Positions 1 through 8,744 of a stretch of DNA of 64,000 bases are shown here, in pieces. Made by a program: the position numbers and the translations under genes. Within the stretch, counting starts at the first letter, position 1. The number at the start of each line of letters is the position of its first letter. Origin of the DNA: Lewinella sp. IMCC34183 (lineage in GTDB: Bacteria > Bacteroidota > Bacteroidia > Chitinophagales > Saprospiraceae); assembly GCF_003390915.1 (NCBI RefSeq), contig NZ_QMEM01000004.1:425727-489726 (forward strand), written 5' to 3'. The notes below the pieces were generated by a model. That model was given only the letters and a program-made list of their open reading frames with translations, searched no databases and was not told where the DNA came from.

Positions 1-699
1 CCCCTTGGCGAAGAAGTGGAAAAACCGCTCCAGCGTCTGCGTAGCCGCGGCGTCGGTGCCCGCCCGGAAGCGGGGCACGATCTCGCGCATGGTGAGGGAG
101 TTGCCACTCATGCGCAGGTAGTAGCGCTCGAGGGCCGGCCCGGCGATGATCTGCTCCGTACAGCCTACCCGACCGCAGTAGCAGTGGCCGCCCGAGACGT
201 CGAGAAAGGTGTGGCCCCACTCCCCGCCGATGCCCTGGGCACCCCCGATGATCTTGCCGTCGACGATGACGCCGCCGCCGGTGCCCGTACCGAGGATCAC
301 GCCGAATACCACCTTGGCGTCGGGCGCCTCTTCCGGTACGCAGCCCATGAGGGTTTCGGCCACCGCGAAGCAGTTGGCGTCGTTGGCGAAGACGAGAGGC
401 TTGCCGATGAGCCGTTCGAGGTCATGCCCCAGCGGCTTACCATTCAGGACCACGGTATTGCTGTTCTTCATCAGCCCCGTAGGCGGGTCGATCGTACCCG
501 GCGTGCCAATGCCTACCCGCTCGGCGGTAAGGCCGGTGACCTCCTCCATTTCCCGGACGACCCGGGCAATGCCCGAAAGAATATGGTCGTAGCCCTTTTC
601 GCGTTCCGTGGGGATACGCCGGCGCTCGACCACCTTGCCCTGTCCGTCCAGGACGACGCCTTCGATCTTGGTACCGCCCAGGTCAATGCCAAACTTCAT
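1..699 (-). CDS. ROK family sugar kinase (glucokinase/fructokinase-like), 3' end outside window
   Basis: The reading frame opens with ATG at 699 and stays open for 233 codons to the window edge, so the C-terminus is missing. The N-terminus MKFGIDLGGTKIEG is the phosphate-1 ATP-binding motif of the ROK (repressor, ORF, kinase) family. Further on come a VFANDANC segment, a GTGTGGGVI ATP-binding motif, an EWGH motif and the ROK zinc-binding signature CYCGRVGCTE. Family members phosphorylate a hexose such as glucose or fructose with ATP in the cytoplasm. There is no N-terminal helix-turn-helix, so it is a kinase rather than a ROK repressor. The sugar cannot be told from sequence alone. Confidence 0.9.
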   Translation of the reverse strand, partial: MKFGIDLGGTKIEGVVLDGQGKVVERRRIPTEREKGYDHILSGIARVVREMEEVTGLTAERVGIGTPGTIDPPTGLMKNSNTVVLNGKPLGHDLERLIGKPLVFANDANCFAVAETLMGCVPEEAPDAKVVFGVILGTGTGGGVIVDGKIIGGAQGIGGEWGHTFLDVSGGHCYCGRVGCTEQIIAGPALERYYLRMSGNSLTMREIVPRFRAGTDAAATQTLERFFHFFAKG

Positions 700-757
700 G
701 CCGTTGCTTTGCCGCAAAGTATCGTTTTTCTGGCATCCCCCCGGTTCGTCCCTTCCT

Positions 758-967
758 TTACGCGTCCGGCCGGAACCCACGGCGCACCAGCAGGTAGAGC
801 AGCGGGCCGAAAACCGGGAACAGCAACAGGGCGTAAACCACGGCGTTGCTCTGCCCCGCCTGCGTGCGCTCGGCCATGTCCGCCCGCGCGATGCGCAGGA
901 TCGGCCGGTAGATCAGCACGGCGACGACGATGACAACCAGGGCAAAAATCAGCGTTGAGGTAGGCAC
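758..967 (-). CDS. Small two-helix membrane protein, PLDc_N-like
   Basis: This 69-residue protein has two hydrophobic helices (about residues 6-22 and 42-58) joined by a charged loop, and ends LLYLLVRRGF, matching the phospholipase D N-terminal (PLDc_N) membrane domain that is often found alone in Bacteroidota. I chose the GTG at 967 because the upstream ATG at 1030 would overlap the divergent peroxiredoxin gene and add a proline-rich tail unlike the family. Function is unknown; the isolated domain is only known as a membrane anchor. Confidence 0.6.
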   Translation of the reverse strand: MPTSTLIFALVVIVVAVLIYRPILRIARADMAERTQAGQSNAVVYALLLFPVFGPLLYLLVRRGFRPDA

Positions 968-1014
968 GGGCGGGGGTTTGCCTTTCTGAACCCCGTGGGG
1001 GGGTCCTTGTTTCA

Positions 1015-1479
1015 ATGGGCATGACGACACTGAACGCCGGCGACGCCGCTCCCCCCTTCACCGCTACCCTCCAGGACGGATCCGAGGTTTCCCTGGGTGA
1101 CTACCGGGGCAAGAAGCTGGTCTTGTTCTTCTACCCCAAGGACGATACGCCCGGCTGTACCGCCGCGGCCTGCAGCCTCCGCGATCACTACGCCGAACTG
1201 CGGGAGGCTGGCTACGCCCTGCTCGGCGTCAGCCCCGACGACCCGGCCAAACACCGCAAATTCATCGACAAGCACGATCTCCCCATGCCGCTGGTTGCCG
1301 ACGAGGACCACGCCGTCATGGACGCTTACGGCGTATGGGGGCCGAAGAAGTTCATGGGCCGCGAGTACGACGGCGTGCACCGCACCACCTTCGTCATCGA
1401 CGCGGAGGGGACGATCGAGCGCGTTATCACGAAGGTTAAGACCAAGACGCACGCCGCCCAGTTACTCGAAACGGCCTAG
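1015..1479 (+). CDS. bcp: Thioredoxin-dependent thiol peroxidase, BCP/PrxQ type
   Basis: This 154-residue peroxiredoxin reduces hydrogen peroxide and organic peroxides using thioredoxin. The peroxidatic cysteine is Cys48 in DDTPGCTAAACSLRD and the resolving cysteine is Cys53, the five-residue spacing that defines atypical two-cysteine BCP/PrxQ enzymes. The YPKDDTPGC context and the late HRTTFVID strand are typical. Two in-frame ATGs (1015 and 1021) could serve as start; they differ by two residues. The stop codon is followed immediately by the ATG of the LysE-type exporter, so the two are probably co-transcribed. Confidence 0.95.
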   Translation: MGMTTLNAGDAAPPFTATLQDGSEVSLGDYRGKKLVLFFYPKDDTPGCTAAACSLRDHYAELREAGYALLGVSPDDPAKHRKFIDKHDLPMPLVADEDHAVMDAYGVWGPKKFMGREYDGVHRTTFVIDAEGTIERVITKVKTKTHAAQLLETA

Positions 1480-2106
1480 ATGCTGGGCTACGTCTGGGAA
1501 GGTATTCGGGCGGGCCTGGTGCTCTCCCTGCTGGTGGGCCCCCTGGTGGTCCTGCTGGTTCAACTGAGCCTGCGGCGTGGTACGGTGGCAAGCTTTGCCG
1601 CCGCCCTGGGCATCTGGACCAGCGACGTCCTCTACATCTCCATCGCCCACTACGGCCTGGAAGGCCTGGAGCGTATACTGGAAAACGATTACCTCAACGA
1701 GATCTTCGGCACCATCGGTGCCCTCCTCCTGCTGGCCGTCGCCCTGGTGATGTGGTTCCGCAAGCCGCCCAGCCTCAAGGCCAACCGTATCATACCCTCT
1801 CGCCGCGGCCTGTTGAGCTGCTGGGCGCAGGGCTTTGCCGTCAATACCCTCAATCCCTTCACGGCCTTCTTCTGGTCGACCTTCGTGGTTACCCAGGTCC
1901 ACAACCGTGAGCTCGTCGGCTACGAGTCGCTGGCCATCTACGCGGGCATCATGGGCACCATCATCGTAGCCGACGCGGGCAAGGTGCTCGGTGCCCGTAA
2001 GTTGCGCGAGCTTCTCAAGCCCGCGACCATGCAACGGGCCCAGCGGGCGGGGGCCCTGGCCCTGGGCATGTTTGGGATACTGCTCGCGGTGCGCGTCTGG
2101 ATGTAG
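1480..2106 (+). CDS. LysE/RhtB family amino-acid exporter
   Basis: This 208-residue membrane protein has about six hydrophobic helices and the family hallmarks: a glycine/proline-rich first helix (LVLSLLVGPLVVLLVQ), a GIWTSDVLY segment in helix 2 and the NTLNPFTAFFW motif, where conserved Asn-Pro residues line the transport path. The family exports amino acids or related small molecules across the inner membrane. The substrate cannot be assigned. It starts directly after the peroxiredoxin stop codon with no spacer, implying translational coupling. Confidence 0.85.
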   Translation: MLGYVWEGIRAGLVLSLLVGPLVVLLVQLSLRRGTVASFAAALGIWTSDVLYISIAHYGLEGLERILENDYLNEIFGTIGALLLLAVALVMWFRKPPSLKANRIIPSRRGLLSCWAQGFAVNTLNPFTAFFWSTFVVTQVHNRELVGYESLAIYAGIMGTIIVADAGKVLGARKLRELLKPATMQRAQRAGALALGMFGILLAVRVWM

Positions 2107-2143
2107 CCCGGCAGCCCGCGCCTGCGGCGCCTATCTTGGTACT

Positions 2144-3427
2144 ATGCAAAAGGACATACGCGTCGCGGTCATCGGGGCGGGCTGCTCGGGCCTCGCCGCC
2201 GTAAAACACTGTCTCGATCAGGACCTGGCGGTAGTCTGCTACGAGGCAAACGCCGACCTCGGGGGCAACTGGCTGTACTCCGAAGAGCCCGGTCACAGCA
2301 GCGTCTGCGAAACCACCCACCTCATCAGCAGTAAATCCCTGAGTGGTTATCTGGAATTTCCGATGCCGGACCACTACCCCGACTATCCGAGTCACGACCA
2401 GGTGCTGGCCTACTTCCGGAGCTACGCCCGGCACTTCAATCTCCGGCCGCACATTCGCTTCAATACCCGGATCACCGAAGCCCGCCTGCTTCCCGACGGG
2501 CGCTGGCAGTTGAGCACGGAACGGGGAGATACGGCCACCTACGACTACCTGCTGACGGCCAACGGGCACCACCACGCGCCCCGCCACCCGGAAGCGGTGC
2601 GCGCCGCCTTTACCGGGCGCTACCTCCACAGCCACGAATACAAACACAACCGTTCCTTTACCGGCGAACGGGTCCTGGTCATCGGGGGCGGCAATTCGGG
2701 TTGCGACTGCGCGGTGGAGATCAGTCGGCTGGCCCGGCGTACCGACATCAGCATCCGGCGGGCGCACTATATCCTGCCCAAGTTCTTCCTGGGCAAACCC
2801 GTCGATACCTTCAACCGGACCCTCCGCTACTTTCCCGAATTCGTACAGCGGGGTCTGCGCCGGCTCACGGTCAAGGCCATGGTCGGTAATTACGCGGATT
2901 ACGGACTGGAATCCCCCTCCGTGCCCGTAACGACCACCCACCCTACCCTCAATTCGGAGTTGCTTTACAAGATTCGCCACGGAAGGGTGCATCCCCGGCG
3001 GGCCATCGCCGGAGTGGCCGGTAAAACGGTGACCTTCGCCGACGGAAAAGAGCAGGAGTACGACACTATCGTAGCGGCTACGGGCTACCGCATCACCTTT
3101 CCCTTTCTCGACCGGGCCCTGATCGACTACGAGGAGGCCGAACGGATTCCGCTGTACCTGCGCATGTTCCATCCGGAGTACCCCACCCTCCTGTTCATCG
3201 GCCTCTTCCAGCCGCAGGGGGCGATCTGGCCCCTCTCCGACGCCCAGAGCCGGCTCGCGGCGGCCTATATGGCAGGCTCCTATACCCTGCCGCGCGACCT
3301 GCGCGCCCGCGCCGAGGCCGACTCCGACCGTATCGACCGGGACTTCCAGCGTTCGAAGCGACACACGATCGAGGTACACTACCATCCCTTCCTGCGCAGA
3401 CTGCAGCGGGAACTAGACCGGAACTGA
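2144..3427 (+). CDS. Flavin-containing monooxygenase (FMO-like, NAD(P)/FAD-dependent)
   Basis: The 427-residue protein begins with an FAD-binding Rossmann motif, VIGAGCSGLAA (residues 9-19), followed by an EANADLGGNW segment. A second dinucleotide motif, VIGGGNSGCDCA, binds NADPH. Between them is the diagnostic FMO fingerprint FTGRYLHSHEYK, which fits FxGxxxHxxxYK exactly, separating it from plain thioredoxin-reductase-like enzymes. Such enzymes insert one oxygen atom into nucleophilic nitrogen or sulfur centres or act as Baeyer-Villiger catalysts; the substrate is unknown. I chose ATG 2144 because an upstream extension would read through the exporter gene. Its 3' end overlaps the convergent SRPBCC gene by 15 bases. 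Confidence 0.88.
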   Translation: MQKDIRVAVIGAGCSGLAAVKHCLDQDLAVVCYEANADLGGNWLYSEEPGHSSVCETTHLISSKSLSGYLEFPMPDHYPDYPSHDQVLAYFRSYARHFNLRPHIRFNTRITEARLLPDGRWQLSTERGDTATYDYLLTANGHHHAPRHPEAVRAAFTGRYLHSHEYKHNRSFTGERVLVIGGGNSGCDCAVEISRLARRTDISIRRAHYILPKFFLGKPVDTFNRTLRYFPEFVQRGLRRLTVKAMVGNYADYGLESPSVPVTTTHPTLNSELLYKIRHGRVHPRRAIAGVAGKTVTFADGKEQEYDTIVAATGYRITFPFLDRALIDYEEAERIPLYLRMFHPEYPTLLFIGLFQPQGAIWPLSDAQSRLAAAYMAGSYTLPRDLRARAEADSDRIDRDFQRSKRHTIEVHYHPFLRRLQRELDRN

Positions 3428-3850
3428 TGCCCCCTCCGCGCGGTCGCGCAGGGCTTCGTTCAGGGCGATAAAGCCGTCCCTCGTGTCCTTTTCCAACTTT
3501 GACCGGAGCAGCGGCACCAGTATGCCGCGGAACCGCTCACCCTGTTCGAGGAGGGTGGAGCCGTCCGCCTGCGGGGTAAGCAGGAAGTAATGTTCCCCGT
3601 CGAAGATGCCCGGAATGCCGAGACTACCCAGCCAGCGGAGTTCGCGATCGGGGTCGGCGACCAGCACGCGGGGCCGGAACCGGGTACCGGCAATCGTGAG
3701 ATTCAGCTTGCTACCCACGGTGGCCTCACCGGTAGCAGGGGTGATGAACGGGTTCCACTCAGCGTAGCGGGGGAAATCGGTCAGGATCGACCAGATGCGG
3801 CCAGGCGTGACTTGAATACGGATGGAGGTGGACAATTGGAGGGGCATCAC
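3413..3850 (-). CDS. SRPBCC (polyketide cyclase/dehydrase-like) domain protein
   Basis: This 145-residue single-domain protein starts with the beta-alpha-alpha pattern SIRIQVTPGRIWSILTDFPRYAEWNPF, whose W-x-x-L-TDF and Y-x-x-WNPF features are typical of SRPBCC ligand-binding proteins. The rest is a long strand series ending in an amphipathic helix (SKLEKDTRDGFIALNEAL). Members bind hydrophobic ligands in a deep pocket and are rarely characterised. The start may be either of two adjacent ATGs (3850 or 3847). It lies convergent to the FMO gene. Confidence 0.8.
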   Translation of the reverse strand: MMPLQLSTSIRIQVTPGRIWSILTDFPRYAEWNPFITPATGEATVGSKLNLTIAGTRFRPRVLVADPDRELRWLGSLGIPGIFDGEHYFLLTPQADGSTLLEQGERFRGILVPLLRSKLEKDTRDGFIALNEALRDRAEGASVPV

Positions 3851-3903
3851 GATTGCTTTTCTCCAAAACTAGGGGTCGTTACTCCCCCTCCGGTTGATCC
3901 AGA

Positions 3904-4470
3904 TCAAGAAGCGAGATCAGCGCGAATGCGGCTCAGGGTCTCCGGGGTCATACCCAGCATGGAAGCCAGGTACTGCAGGGGAACGGCATTAAATAGCTCG
4001 GGGTGGTCGGCAAAGAAGGACTCGTACCGCTGGCGGGCGGTCATGGACAAAAAGGACAGCACGCGGTTCTCGAGGGTGACAAAGCAGTGCGCAAGGAAGC
4101 CGCGCTCGGCCCGCGACCAGCCGGGAATCTCCCGGGCCAGTCCGGCGTAATCGGCGGCCGAAATCACGGACATCTCGCAGTCCGTGAGGGCCGTGATGGT
4201 AAAACGGGCCGGCTGGTCGTAAACGAGGGCCGCCAGGTCGGTGACCAGGTAGCCGGGCAGGGCAATCCACTGCGTGACCTCCTTTCCGTGGATTTCCGTG
4301 AGGATGCGGAGATAGCCCGTCCGAACGAAGGCCATACGGGGGCGGTAACTTCCTTGCCGCAGAAAGTGCTCCCCCTTTGCCAGTTGCAGCGGGCTGAACT
4401 TGCGGGACAGGTGCTCAAGCTCCGCGGGTGGGAGTTCGAAGTAGTCCTGTAACTGGTAGGGGTCGATCAT
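3904..4470 (-). CDS. Crp/Fnr family transcriptional regulator
   Basis: This 188-residue protein has an N-terminal cyclic-nucleotide-binding-like beta barrel (about residues 20-115) and a C-terminal winged helix whose recognition part reads LQYLASMLGMTPETLSRIRA. It is the short Crp/Fnr type common in Bacteroidota, where the inducer is usually unknown. I chose ATG 4470, which overlaps the ruvC stop by four bases (ATGA), over upstream starts that would lie inside ruvC. The coupling to ruvC means it is probably expressed from the same transcript. Confidence 0.85.
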   Translation of the reverse strand: MIDPYQLQDYFELPPAELEHLSRKFSPLQLAKGEHFLRQGSYRPRMAFVRTGYLRILTEIHGKEVTQWIALPGYLVTDLAALVYDQPARFTITALTDCEMSVISAADYAGLAREIPGWSRAERGFLAHCFVTLENRVLSFLSMTARQRYESFFADHPELFNAVPLQYLASMLGMTPETLSRIRADLAS

Positions 4471-5042
4471 TTGATCCGGTCGGCGTTCGCCTTGAGGAAG
4501 CCTTCCCATCCGGAAAAGCGCTTGCCGCCCGGTACCGCGCTGCGGTTCTGATAATAGTGGCACATGGCCGCCCCGAGGGCATCGGTGGCGTCGGCCAGGT
4601 AGCGGCTGCTGTCCAGGTCGAACTCATTTTCCAGCATGGCGGCTACCTGCTCCTTGCTGGCGTTGCCGTTGCCGGTGATACTCTGCTTGATCTTGCGGGG
4701 GGCGTATTCCGTCACTTCCAGGCCCTGACCGATGGCCGCGGCCATGCATACGCCCTGGGCGCGGCCGAGCTTCAGCATCGACTGGGGGTTCTTGCCGAAG
4801 AAGGGCGCCTCGATGGACATGACCGTGGGCGAATGTTCCTGGATCACCTGCGTCAGGCGGCGGTGGATCAACTCCAACCGCCGGGCGTGGTCCTTGAGCT
4901 GGGCCAGTTTCAGGACGCCGAGCTCAATTACCCGTCGGCTGCGGGGACGTACCTCGACTACGGCAAAGCCCAGTACAACGGTGCCGGGGTCAATGCCCAG
5001 GATGCGGTATACGGCTGGTTCGGGAGTAGAATTCGTAGCCAC
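4467..5042 (-). CDS. ruvC: Crossover junction endodeoxyribonuclease RuvC
   Basis: RuvC resolves Holliday junctions together with RuvAB. The sequence shows the RNase H-like fold with the catalytic acidic residues in ILGIDPGT (first Asp), MSIEAPFFGKN (Glu) and the paired Asp of DATDALGAAMCHY. The GNGNASKEQV segment before the last acids is also typical. The start is uncertain. The frame is open back to a TTG at 5150, but GTG 5042 gives a 191-residue protein of normal family length with a short tail before VYRILGIDPG. The gene overlaps the downstream Crp-like gene by four bases. Confidence 0.93.
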   Translation of the reverse strand: MATNSTPEPAVYRILGIDPGTVVLGFAVVEVRPRSRRVIELGVLKLAQLKDHARRLELIHRRLTQVIQEHSPTVMSIEAPFFGKNPQSMLKLGRAQGVCMAAAIGQGLEVTEYAPRKIKQSITGNGNASKEQVAAMLENEFDLDSSRYLADATDALGAAMCHYYQNRSAVPGGKRFSGWEGFLKANADRIK

Positions 5043-5225
5043 GGGGGCTGGGGTGTTTGAATGAGTAAGTACGGTTTTTGCAACGCTGACACCGTAGTCG
5101 AGGGTACATCTCGTCGGCCTAAGGTAGCAGGAATTTAGGAAGAGAAACAAATTTTTGCTTTCGGCTGTGGGATTAAACTATTTGGAGGATAGGCCGAAGT
5201 GCCCCGAATACGTGTTCTGCCAAAC

Positions 5226-5254
5226 GACTAATACGTTTTAGTCACCGGACTAAA
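5226..5254. promoter_or_regulatory. Triple GACTAA/TTAGTC inverted repeat upstream of the GxGYxYP gene
   Basis: GACTAA at 5226-5231 is mirrored by TTAGTC at 5238-5243, and TTTAGTC at 5237-5243 is mirrored again by GACTAAA at 5248-5254. The central half-site is thus shared by two overlapping dyads about 20 bases before the ATG at 5271. This looks like an operator for a dimeric regulator, or a small RNA stem; no specific regulator can be named. Confidence 0.35.
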
Positions 5255-5270
5255 TCCTTACTTTGGGTTG

Positions 5271-6854
5271 ATGACTACTCCTGCCTTCCTGCTTACCGCC
5301 TTGCTGCTCCTGCTGTCGGGTATCGGGGCTGCCCAGATCTCCTGGCCCGCGGGGCAGGTGCTGCCCTCCTTTCCGCGACCCGCTCCGGTACAGGATTTGG
5401 TCGTACTAGGCGGCAGCGCGGGGCTGGAAGGGGACGAGTTGTACCTCTTTTCCTCCCTCAAGGGAATCGTCAACCATACCCAACCCCGCATTTTCGCCTA
5501 CGAAGGCAACGACGGCGGTGAGGGTCGGTATACCTGGCTGGAGTCCCTGGGCCTCGACTACGTTGAACACAGCGACCCCTGGGCGCTGATGGATAAGTAC
5601 CACGGGGAAGTCGCCGGGCTGATCGTCTACGATCCCGAACAGCTGCACACGGTAAACCTGGCGACTATGCTCGCCGGTGAGCGCGGTGCCGTGATCGCCT
5701 CTCCCCGGCTGGCCGAACGGCTCGGCGCGGCGCCCTACCGCCTTCCCGTTCTGGAGGACCTGCGGGGCCGGTTCAGTAGCAAATTGGCGGTGTACGAGAC
5801 GCTGTACGAGCAGCACTGGCAGGATAAGGACCGCCGCCTGCTGGTGGGCATCAGTCCCACGATCATCAAATCGGCGATCCGGGAATACGCGGTCGCCCTC
5901 GCGCTGCCGACCGTCTGGCTCGATCCGGAAGTGGCCGAAGAAAGCGAACTGCTCGACAAGTTTCTCGGCAGCATGGCCCCCGACGGCCACTACTTGGGCT
6001 GGTGGCCCGAGGAAGCGCCGGGCATCACGCGGGCCTCAAGCTTCGGAATTCCGACCATCCCGAGCGATTTCAGTTCCAACCTGACGGTCCACGGCGGATT
6101 CGACCGCACCATCCGTATAAAGCCCGCCCCCCCGGTTCCGGCGCTGGAAAATAAGATCTACGTGGCCTTCATCCTTAGCGACGGGGACAACCTGCAGTTC
6201 GTCGAGCACGCCCTGCGCAAGATCTGGTCCGACCCCGGACGGGGCTCCGTACCCCTGGGCTGGACGGTATCGCCGGCCATGCGGGACGCCATGCCCGGGG
6301 CACTTAATTACTACTACGACAGCGCTACCGATAACGATAACCTCATCTCGGGCCCCTCGGGGCTCGGCTATATCTACCCCAACTTCTACCCAGACGGCGA
6401 GCGCCTGGCCGAGTACGTACGGCGCACGGAGGCCTACAACCGCTCTACGGGCCTGCGGGTGACGACCGTCTGGAATACGATCACCGGGGGCGTCGACGCG
6501 CGCGCGGGCAAGACGTATGCCCGTTATGCTCCCTCGCTGCTGGGCCTTACCGCACAGAACACCGGGGGGCCGTTGTCCATCTACCGCGACAGCCTGCCGG
6601 TCAAGCCGCTTACCTGCAACTATTGCTGGGACGAAGAGAATATGGGCCGCCACATTGCCCAGGCTTCGGAAGGATGGGACGGTAAGGAACCGCGCTTTCT
6701 CATTATCCAGTCGCAGCCCTGGAAGGGAGCCACCCCCACCACCTTCCGGCGGGTGGCCGACGAGCTGGGGCCGGAATACCGCGTGGTGCGCCCGGACCAC
6801 CTTTTCCTGCTCCTGCGCGAGCAACACGGCCTTGCGGTGCCCGGGGCGGAGTGA
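5271..6854 (+). CDS. Secreted GxGYxYP domain protein (putative glycoside hydrolase-like)
   Basis: This 527-residue protein starts with a signal peptide (TPAFLLTALLLLLSGIGAAQ). Its C-terminal half carries the motif GLGYIYP in the context SGPSGLGYIYPNFYPDG, which names the GxGYxYP family, preceded by the SDGDNLQF segment seen in the same proteins. The N-terminal half matches the accompanying GxGYxYP N-terminal domain. These proteins are abundant in Bacteroidota and planctomycetes and are suspected to act on carbohydrates, but activity is not proven. I chose ATG 5271 rather than the TTG one codon earlier. Confidence 0.8.
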   Translation: MTTPAFLLTALLLLLSGIGAAQISWPAGQVLPSFPRPAPVQDLVVLGGSAGLEGDELYLFSSLKGIVNHTQPRIFAYEGNDGGEGRYTWLESLGLDYVEHSDPWALMDKYHGEVAGLIVYDPEQLHTVNLATMLAGERGAVIASPRLAERLGAAPYRLPVLEDLRGRFSSKLAVYETLYEQHWQDKDRRLLVGISPTIIKSAIREYAVALALPTVWLDPEVAEESELLDKFLGSMAPDGHYLGWWPEEAPGITRASSFGIPTIPSDFSSNLTVHGGFDRTIRIKPAPPVPALENKIYVAFILSDGDNLQFVEHALRKIWSDPGRGSVPLGWTVSPAMRDAMPGALNYYYDSATDNDNLISGPSGLGYIYPNFYPDGERLAEYVRRTEAYNRSTGLRVTTVWNTITGGVDARAGKTYARYAPSLLGLTAQNTGGPLSIYRDSLPVKPLTCNYCWDEENMGRHIAQASEGWDGKEPRFLIIQSQPWKGATPTTFRRVADELGPEYRVVRPDHLFLLLREQHGLAVPGAE

Positions 6855-6897
6855 GCGACCCCACGGCTCGATCGATCGCGCGGCGATACCTTCGGGC

Positions 6898-7854
6898 ATG
6901 CCCCGCTCCGTACATATCCGCTGGTGGCTCCGCCTGCTGGCGGTGGTCGTGCTGGGGATTTTTGCTTACCAGTTCGTCGGCCTGTCCCGACAGCTGGACC
7001 GGGATGCCTTCGTTGCGGCCGTTGCCCGACCCGGTAACGGACGGGTGCTCCTGCTTGTCCTGGCGCTAATGCCCCTCAACTGGCTACTGGAGGCACGCAA
7101 ATGGCAACTGCTGCTGGACGCCTTTGTCCGCTGGCCCTACCGCCGCGTACTGCGGGCTACGCTGGCCGGGGTGAGCGTGAGCGCCGCCACGCCCAATCGC
7201 GTCGGGGAGATCGGCGGCCGCCTGCTGCTGGCCCGGCGCGCGGAGTGGGAGGCCGTCACCGCCTCTACCCTGCTCGGCAGCCTCTGCCAGTGGGTGGCCT
7301 TCCTGCTGCTGGCCTGGCCGGCCCTGGTACTTACGGTGGGCGCGCTGCCGGGGGTATTGGACGGCATCCCCCTGTGGCTGTTGCTACCGGTGGGGCCGCT
7401 GCTCCTATTGGGCGTCGGTCTGGGAGGTAAACCATTCGCCCGCTGGTTGTTACAATGGGTGAAAAAGCGGTTTGGTCGGGACGTGGACGCACTCCGCACA
7501 GCCCTGCAAAACGTTACGATTACACTAATCTTTCGCAGTAGCCTGTACGCCTGCCTGCGATTTGGTGTTTACTGTATGCAGCTGTACCTGCTGCTCTGGT
7601 TTTTCGGGCTGGAATTGCCCCTGGGCAAGGGCCTGGCCGGTATCGCGGCGATCTACCTGGTGCAGGCCGGCATCCCGTTGCCCCCCGGCCTGAACCTGGT
7701 CACGCGGACGGAGTTGGGTCTCCTGCTCTGGTCCGCCAACCCAGAAGACGCCGTAGCGGTACTGGCAGCATATACCGCCCTGTTCGGCGTTAACGTTCTG
7801 CTGCCGTCGATCCCCGGATACTGGTTTATCGTCCGGACAAACAAACTTGCATGA
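6898..7854 (+). CDS. Lysylphosphatidylglycerol synthase/flippase-like transmembrane protein (COG0392)
   Basis: This 318-residue protein is almost entirely hydrophobic, with about eight helices. It contains the NRVGEIGGRLLLAR segment after the second helix and the PLPPGLNLVTRTELG segment late in the chain, both matching the transmembrane domain of the lysyl-PG synthase/AglD/YbhN superfamily. The cytosolic aminoacyl-transferase domain of MprF is missing, so a lipid-linked transport role is more likely than synthesis. The ATG at 6898 was chosen because longer frames run antiparallel through the previous gene. It overlaps the next gene by four bases (ATGA), forming a three-gene envelope operon. 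Confidence 0.7.
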   Translation: MPRSVHIRWWLRLLAVVVLGIFAYQFVGLSRQLDRDAFVAAVARPGNGRVLLLVLALMPLNWLLEARKWQLLLDAFVRWPYRRVLRATLAGVSVSAATPNRVGEIGGRLLLARRAEWEAVTASTLLGSLCQWVAFLLLAWPALVLTVGALPGVLDGIPLWLLLPVGPLLLLGVGLGGKPFARWLLQWVKKRFGRDVDALRTALQNVTITLIFRSSLYACLRFGVYCMQLYLLLWFFGLELPLGKGLAGIAAIYLVQAGIPLPPGLNLVTRTELGLLLWSANPEDAVAVLAAYTALFGVNVLLPSIPGYWFIVRTNKLA

Positions 7855-8744
7855 ATTCTTTCGGTCTTAAATACTTGCTGCTGCTGTTTCTTGCCCTGCC
7901 GGGGCCGGATCCCGGTGCGGCCGGTCCGGAAGAAGCCACGCCCGACGACTTTCCCCTCACCGCCCCCGCACCCGCGCACCCCGCCCAGGTGGCACCCGAC
8001 GTTTGCGGCATCGACAACACCGCCTTCCGTGCCGGGGAGGAGATCGTCTACAAGCTATACTACAACTGGAACTTCGTGTGGCTGGCCGCCGGCGAGGTGA
8101 CCTTCCGCGTCCACGAGCTCGAAAACCAGTACCGCATCACCGTACGGGGACGGACCTACCCGAGCTACGAGTGGTTCTACAAGGTCACCGACAACTACGA
8201 GAGCTACCTCGACAAGGAGACCCTGCTGCCAAAGATCCACATCAAGGACATCCAGGAGGGCGGATACTCGCGCTACGACCGCACTACCTTTTACCAGGAC
8301 GAGGAGCGTATCGTGAGCTACCGCGGCCGGACCCGTGACGACCTGAAGCCGAAGCACATGGACGTGGACCCCTGTATGCACGATCTCATCTCCATCATCT
8401 ACTTCGCCCGCAACCTGAACTACGACGGCCTACAGCGCAACCAGGAGATACCGATCAAGATCCTGATGGACCAGGAGATGCACCCCCTCAAGATCCGCTA
8501 CCTCGGTCCCGAAGCCGACGTGCGGATCAAGGGCAGCGGCAACTACAATACCCTGCGTTTCAGCCCGCAGCTGATCACCGGCGACCTCTTTACGGAGGGC
8601 GACGAGATGAAGATCTACGTAAGTGACGACCGCAACCGTATCCCGCTGCTCATCGAATCCCCCGTGAGCGTCGGCAGCGTCAAGGCGGTACTGAAGTCGT
8701 ACCGCGGGCTGCGGTACCCCATGGAAGCTAAAGTCGGCAACTGA
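7851..8744 (+). CDS. DUF3108 domain-containing exported protein
   Basis: This 297-residue protein has a short hydrophobic N-terminus (FGLKYLLLLFLALPG) followed by a proline/alanine-rich linker (residues 20-50) and a beta-rich body beginning FRAGEEIVYKLYYNWNFVWL. The pattern of a Y-x-x-x-W-x-x-x-x-AGE opening, a Y-E-W-F-Y turn and a repeated CMHDLISIIYFAR segment is typical of DUF3108, periplasmic proteins of unknown function. Its ATG overlaps the stop of the transmembrane protein gene, and its own stop overlaps the next start by one base, so the three are probably translated together. Confidence 0.75.
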   Translation: MNSFGLKYLLLLFLALPGPDPGAAGPEEATPDDFPLTAPAPAHPAQVAPDVCGIDNTAFRAGEEIVYKLYYNWNFVWLAAGEVTFRVHELENQYRITVRGRTYPSYEWFYKVTDNYESYLDKETLLPKIHIKDIQEGGYSRYDRTTFYQDEERIVSYRGRTRDDLKPKHMDVDPCMHDLISIIYFARNLNYDGLQRNQEIPIKILMDQEMHPLKIRYLGPEADVRIKGSGNYNTLRFSPQLITGDLFTEGDEMKIYVSDDRNRIPLLIESPVSVGSVKAVLKSYRGLRYPMEAKVGN

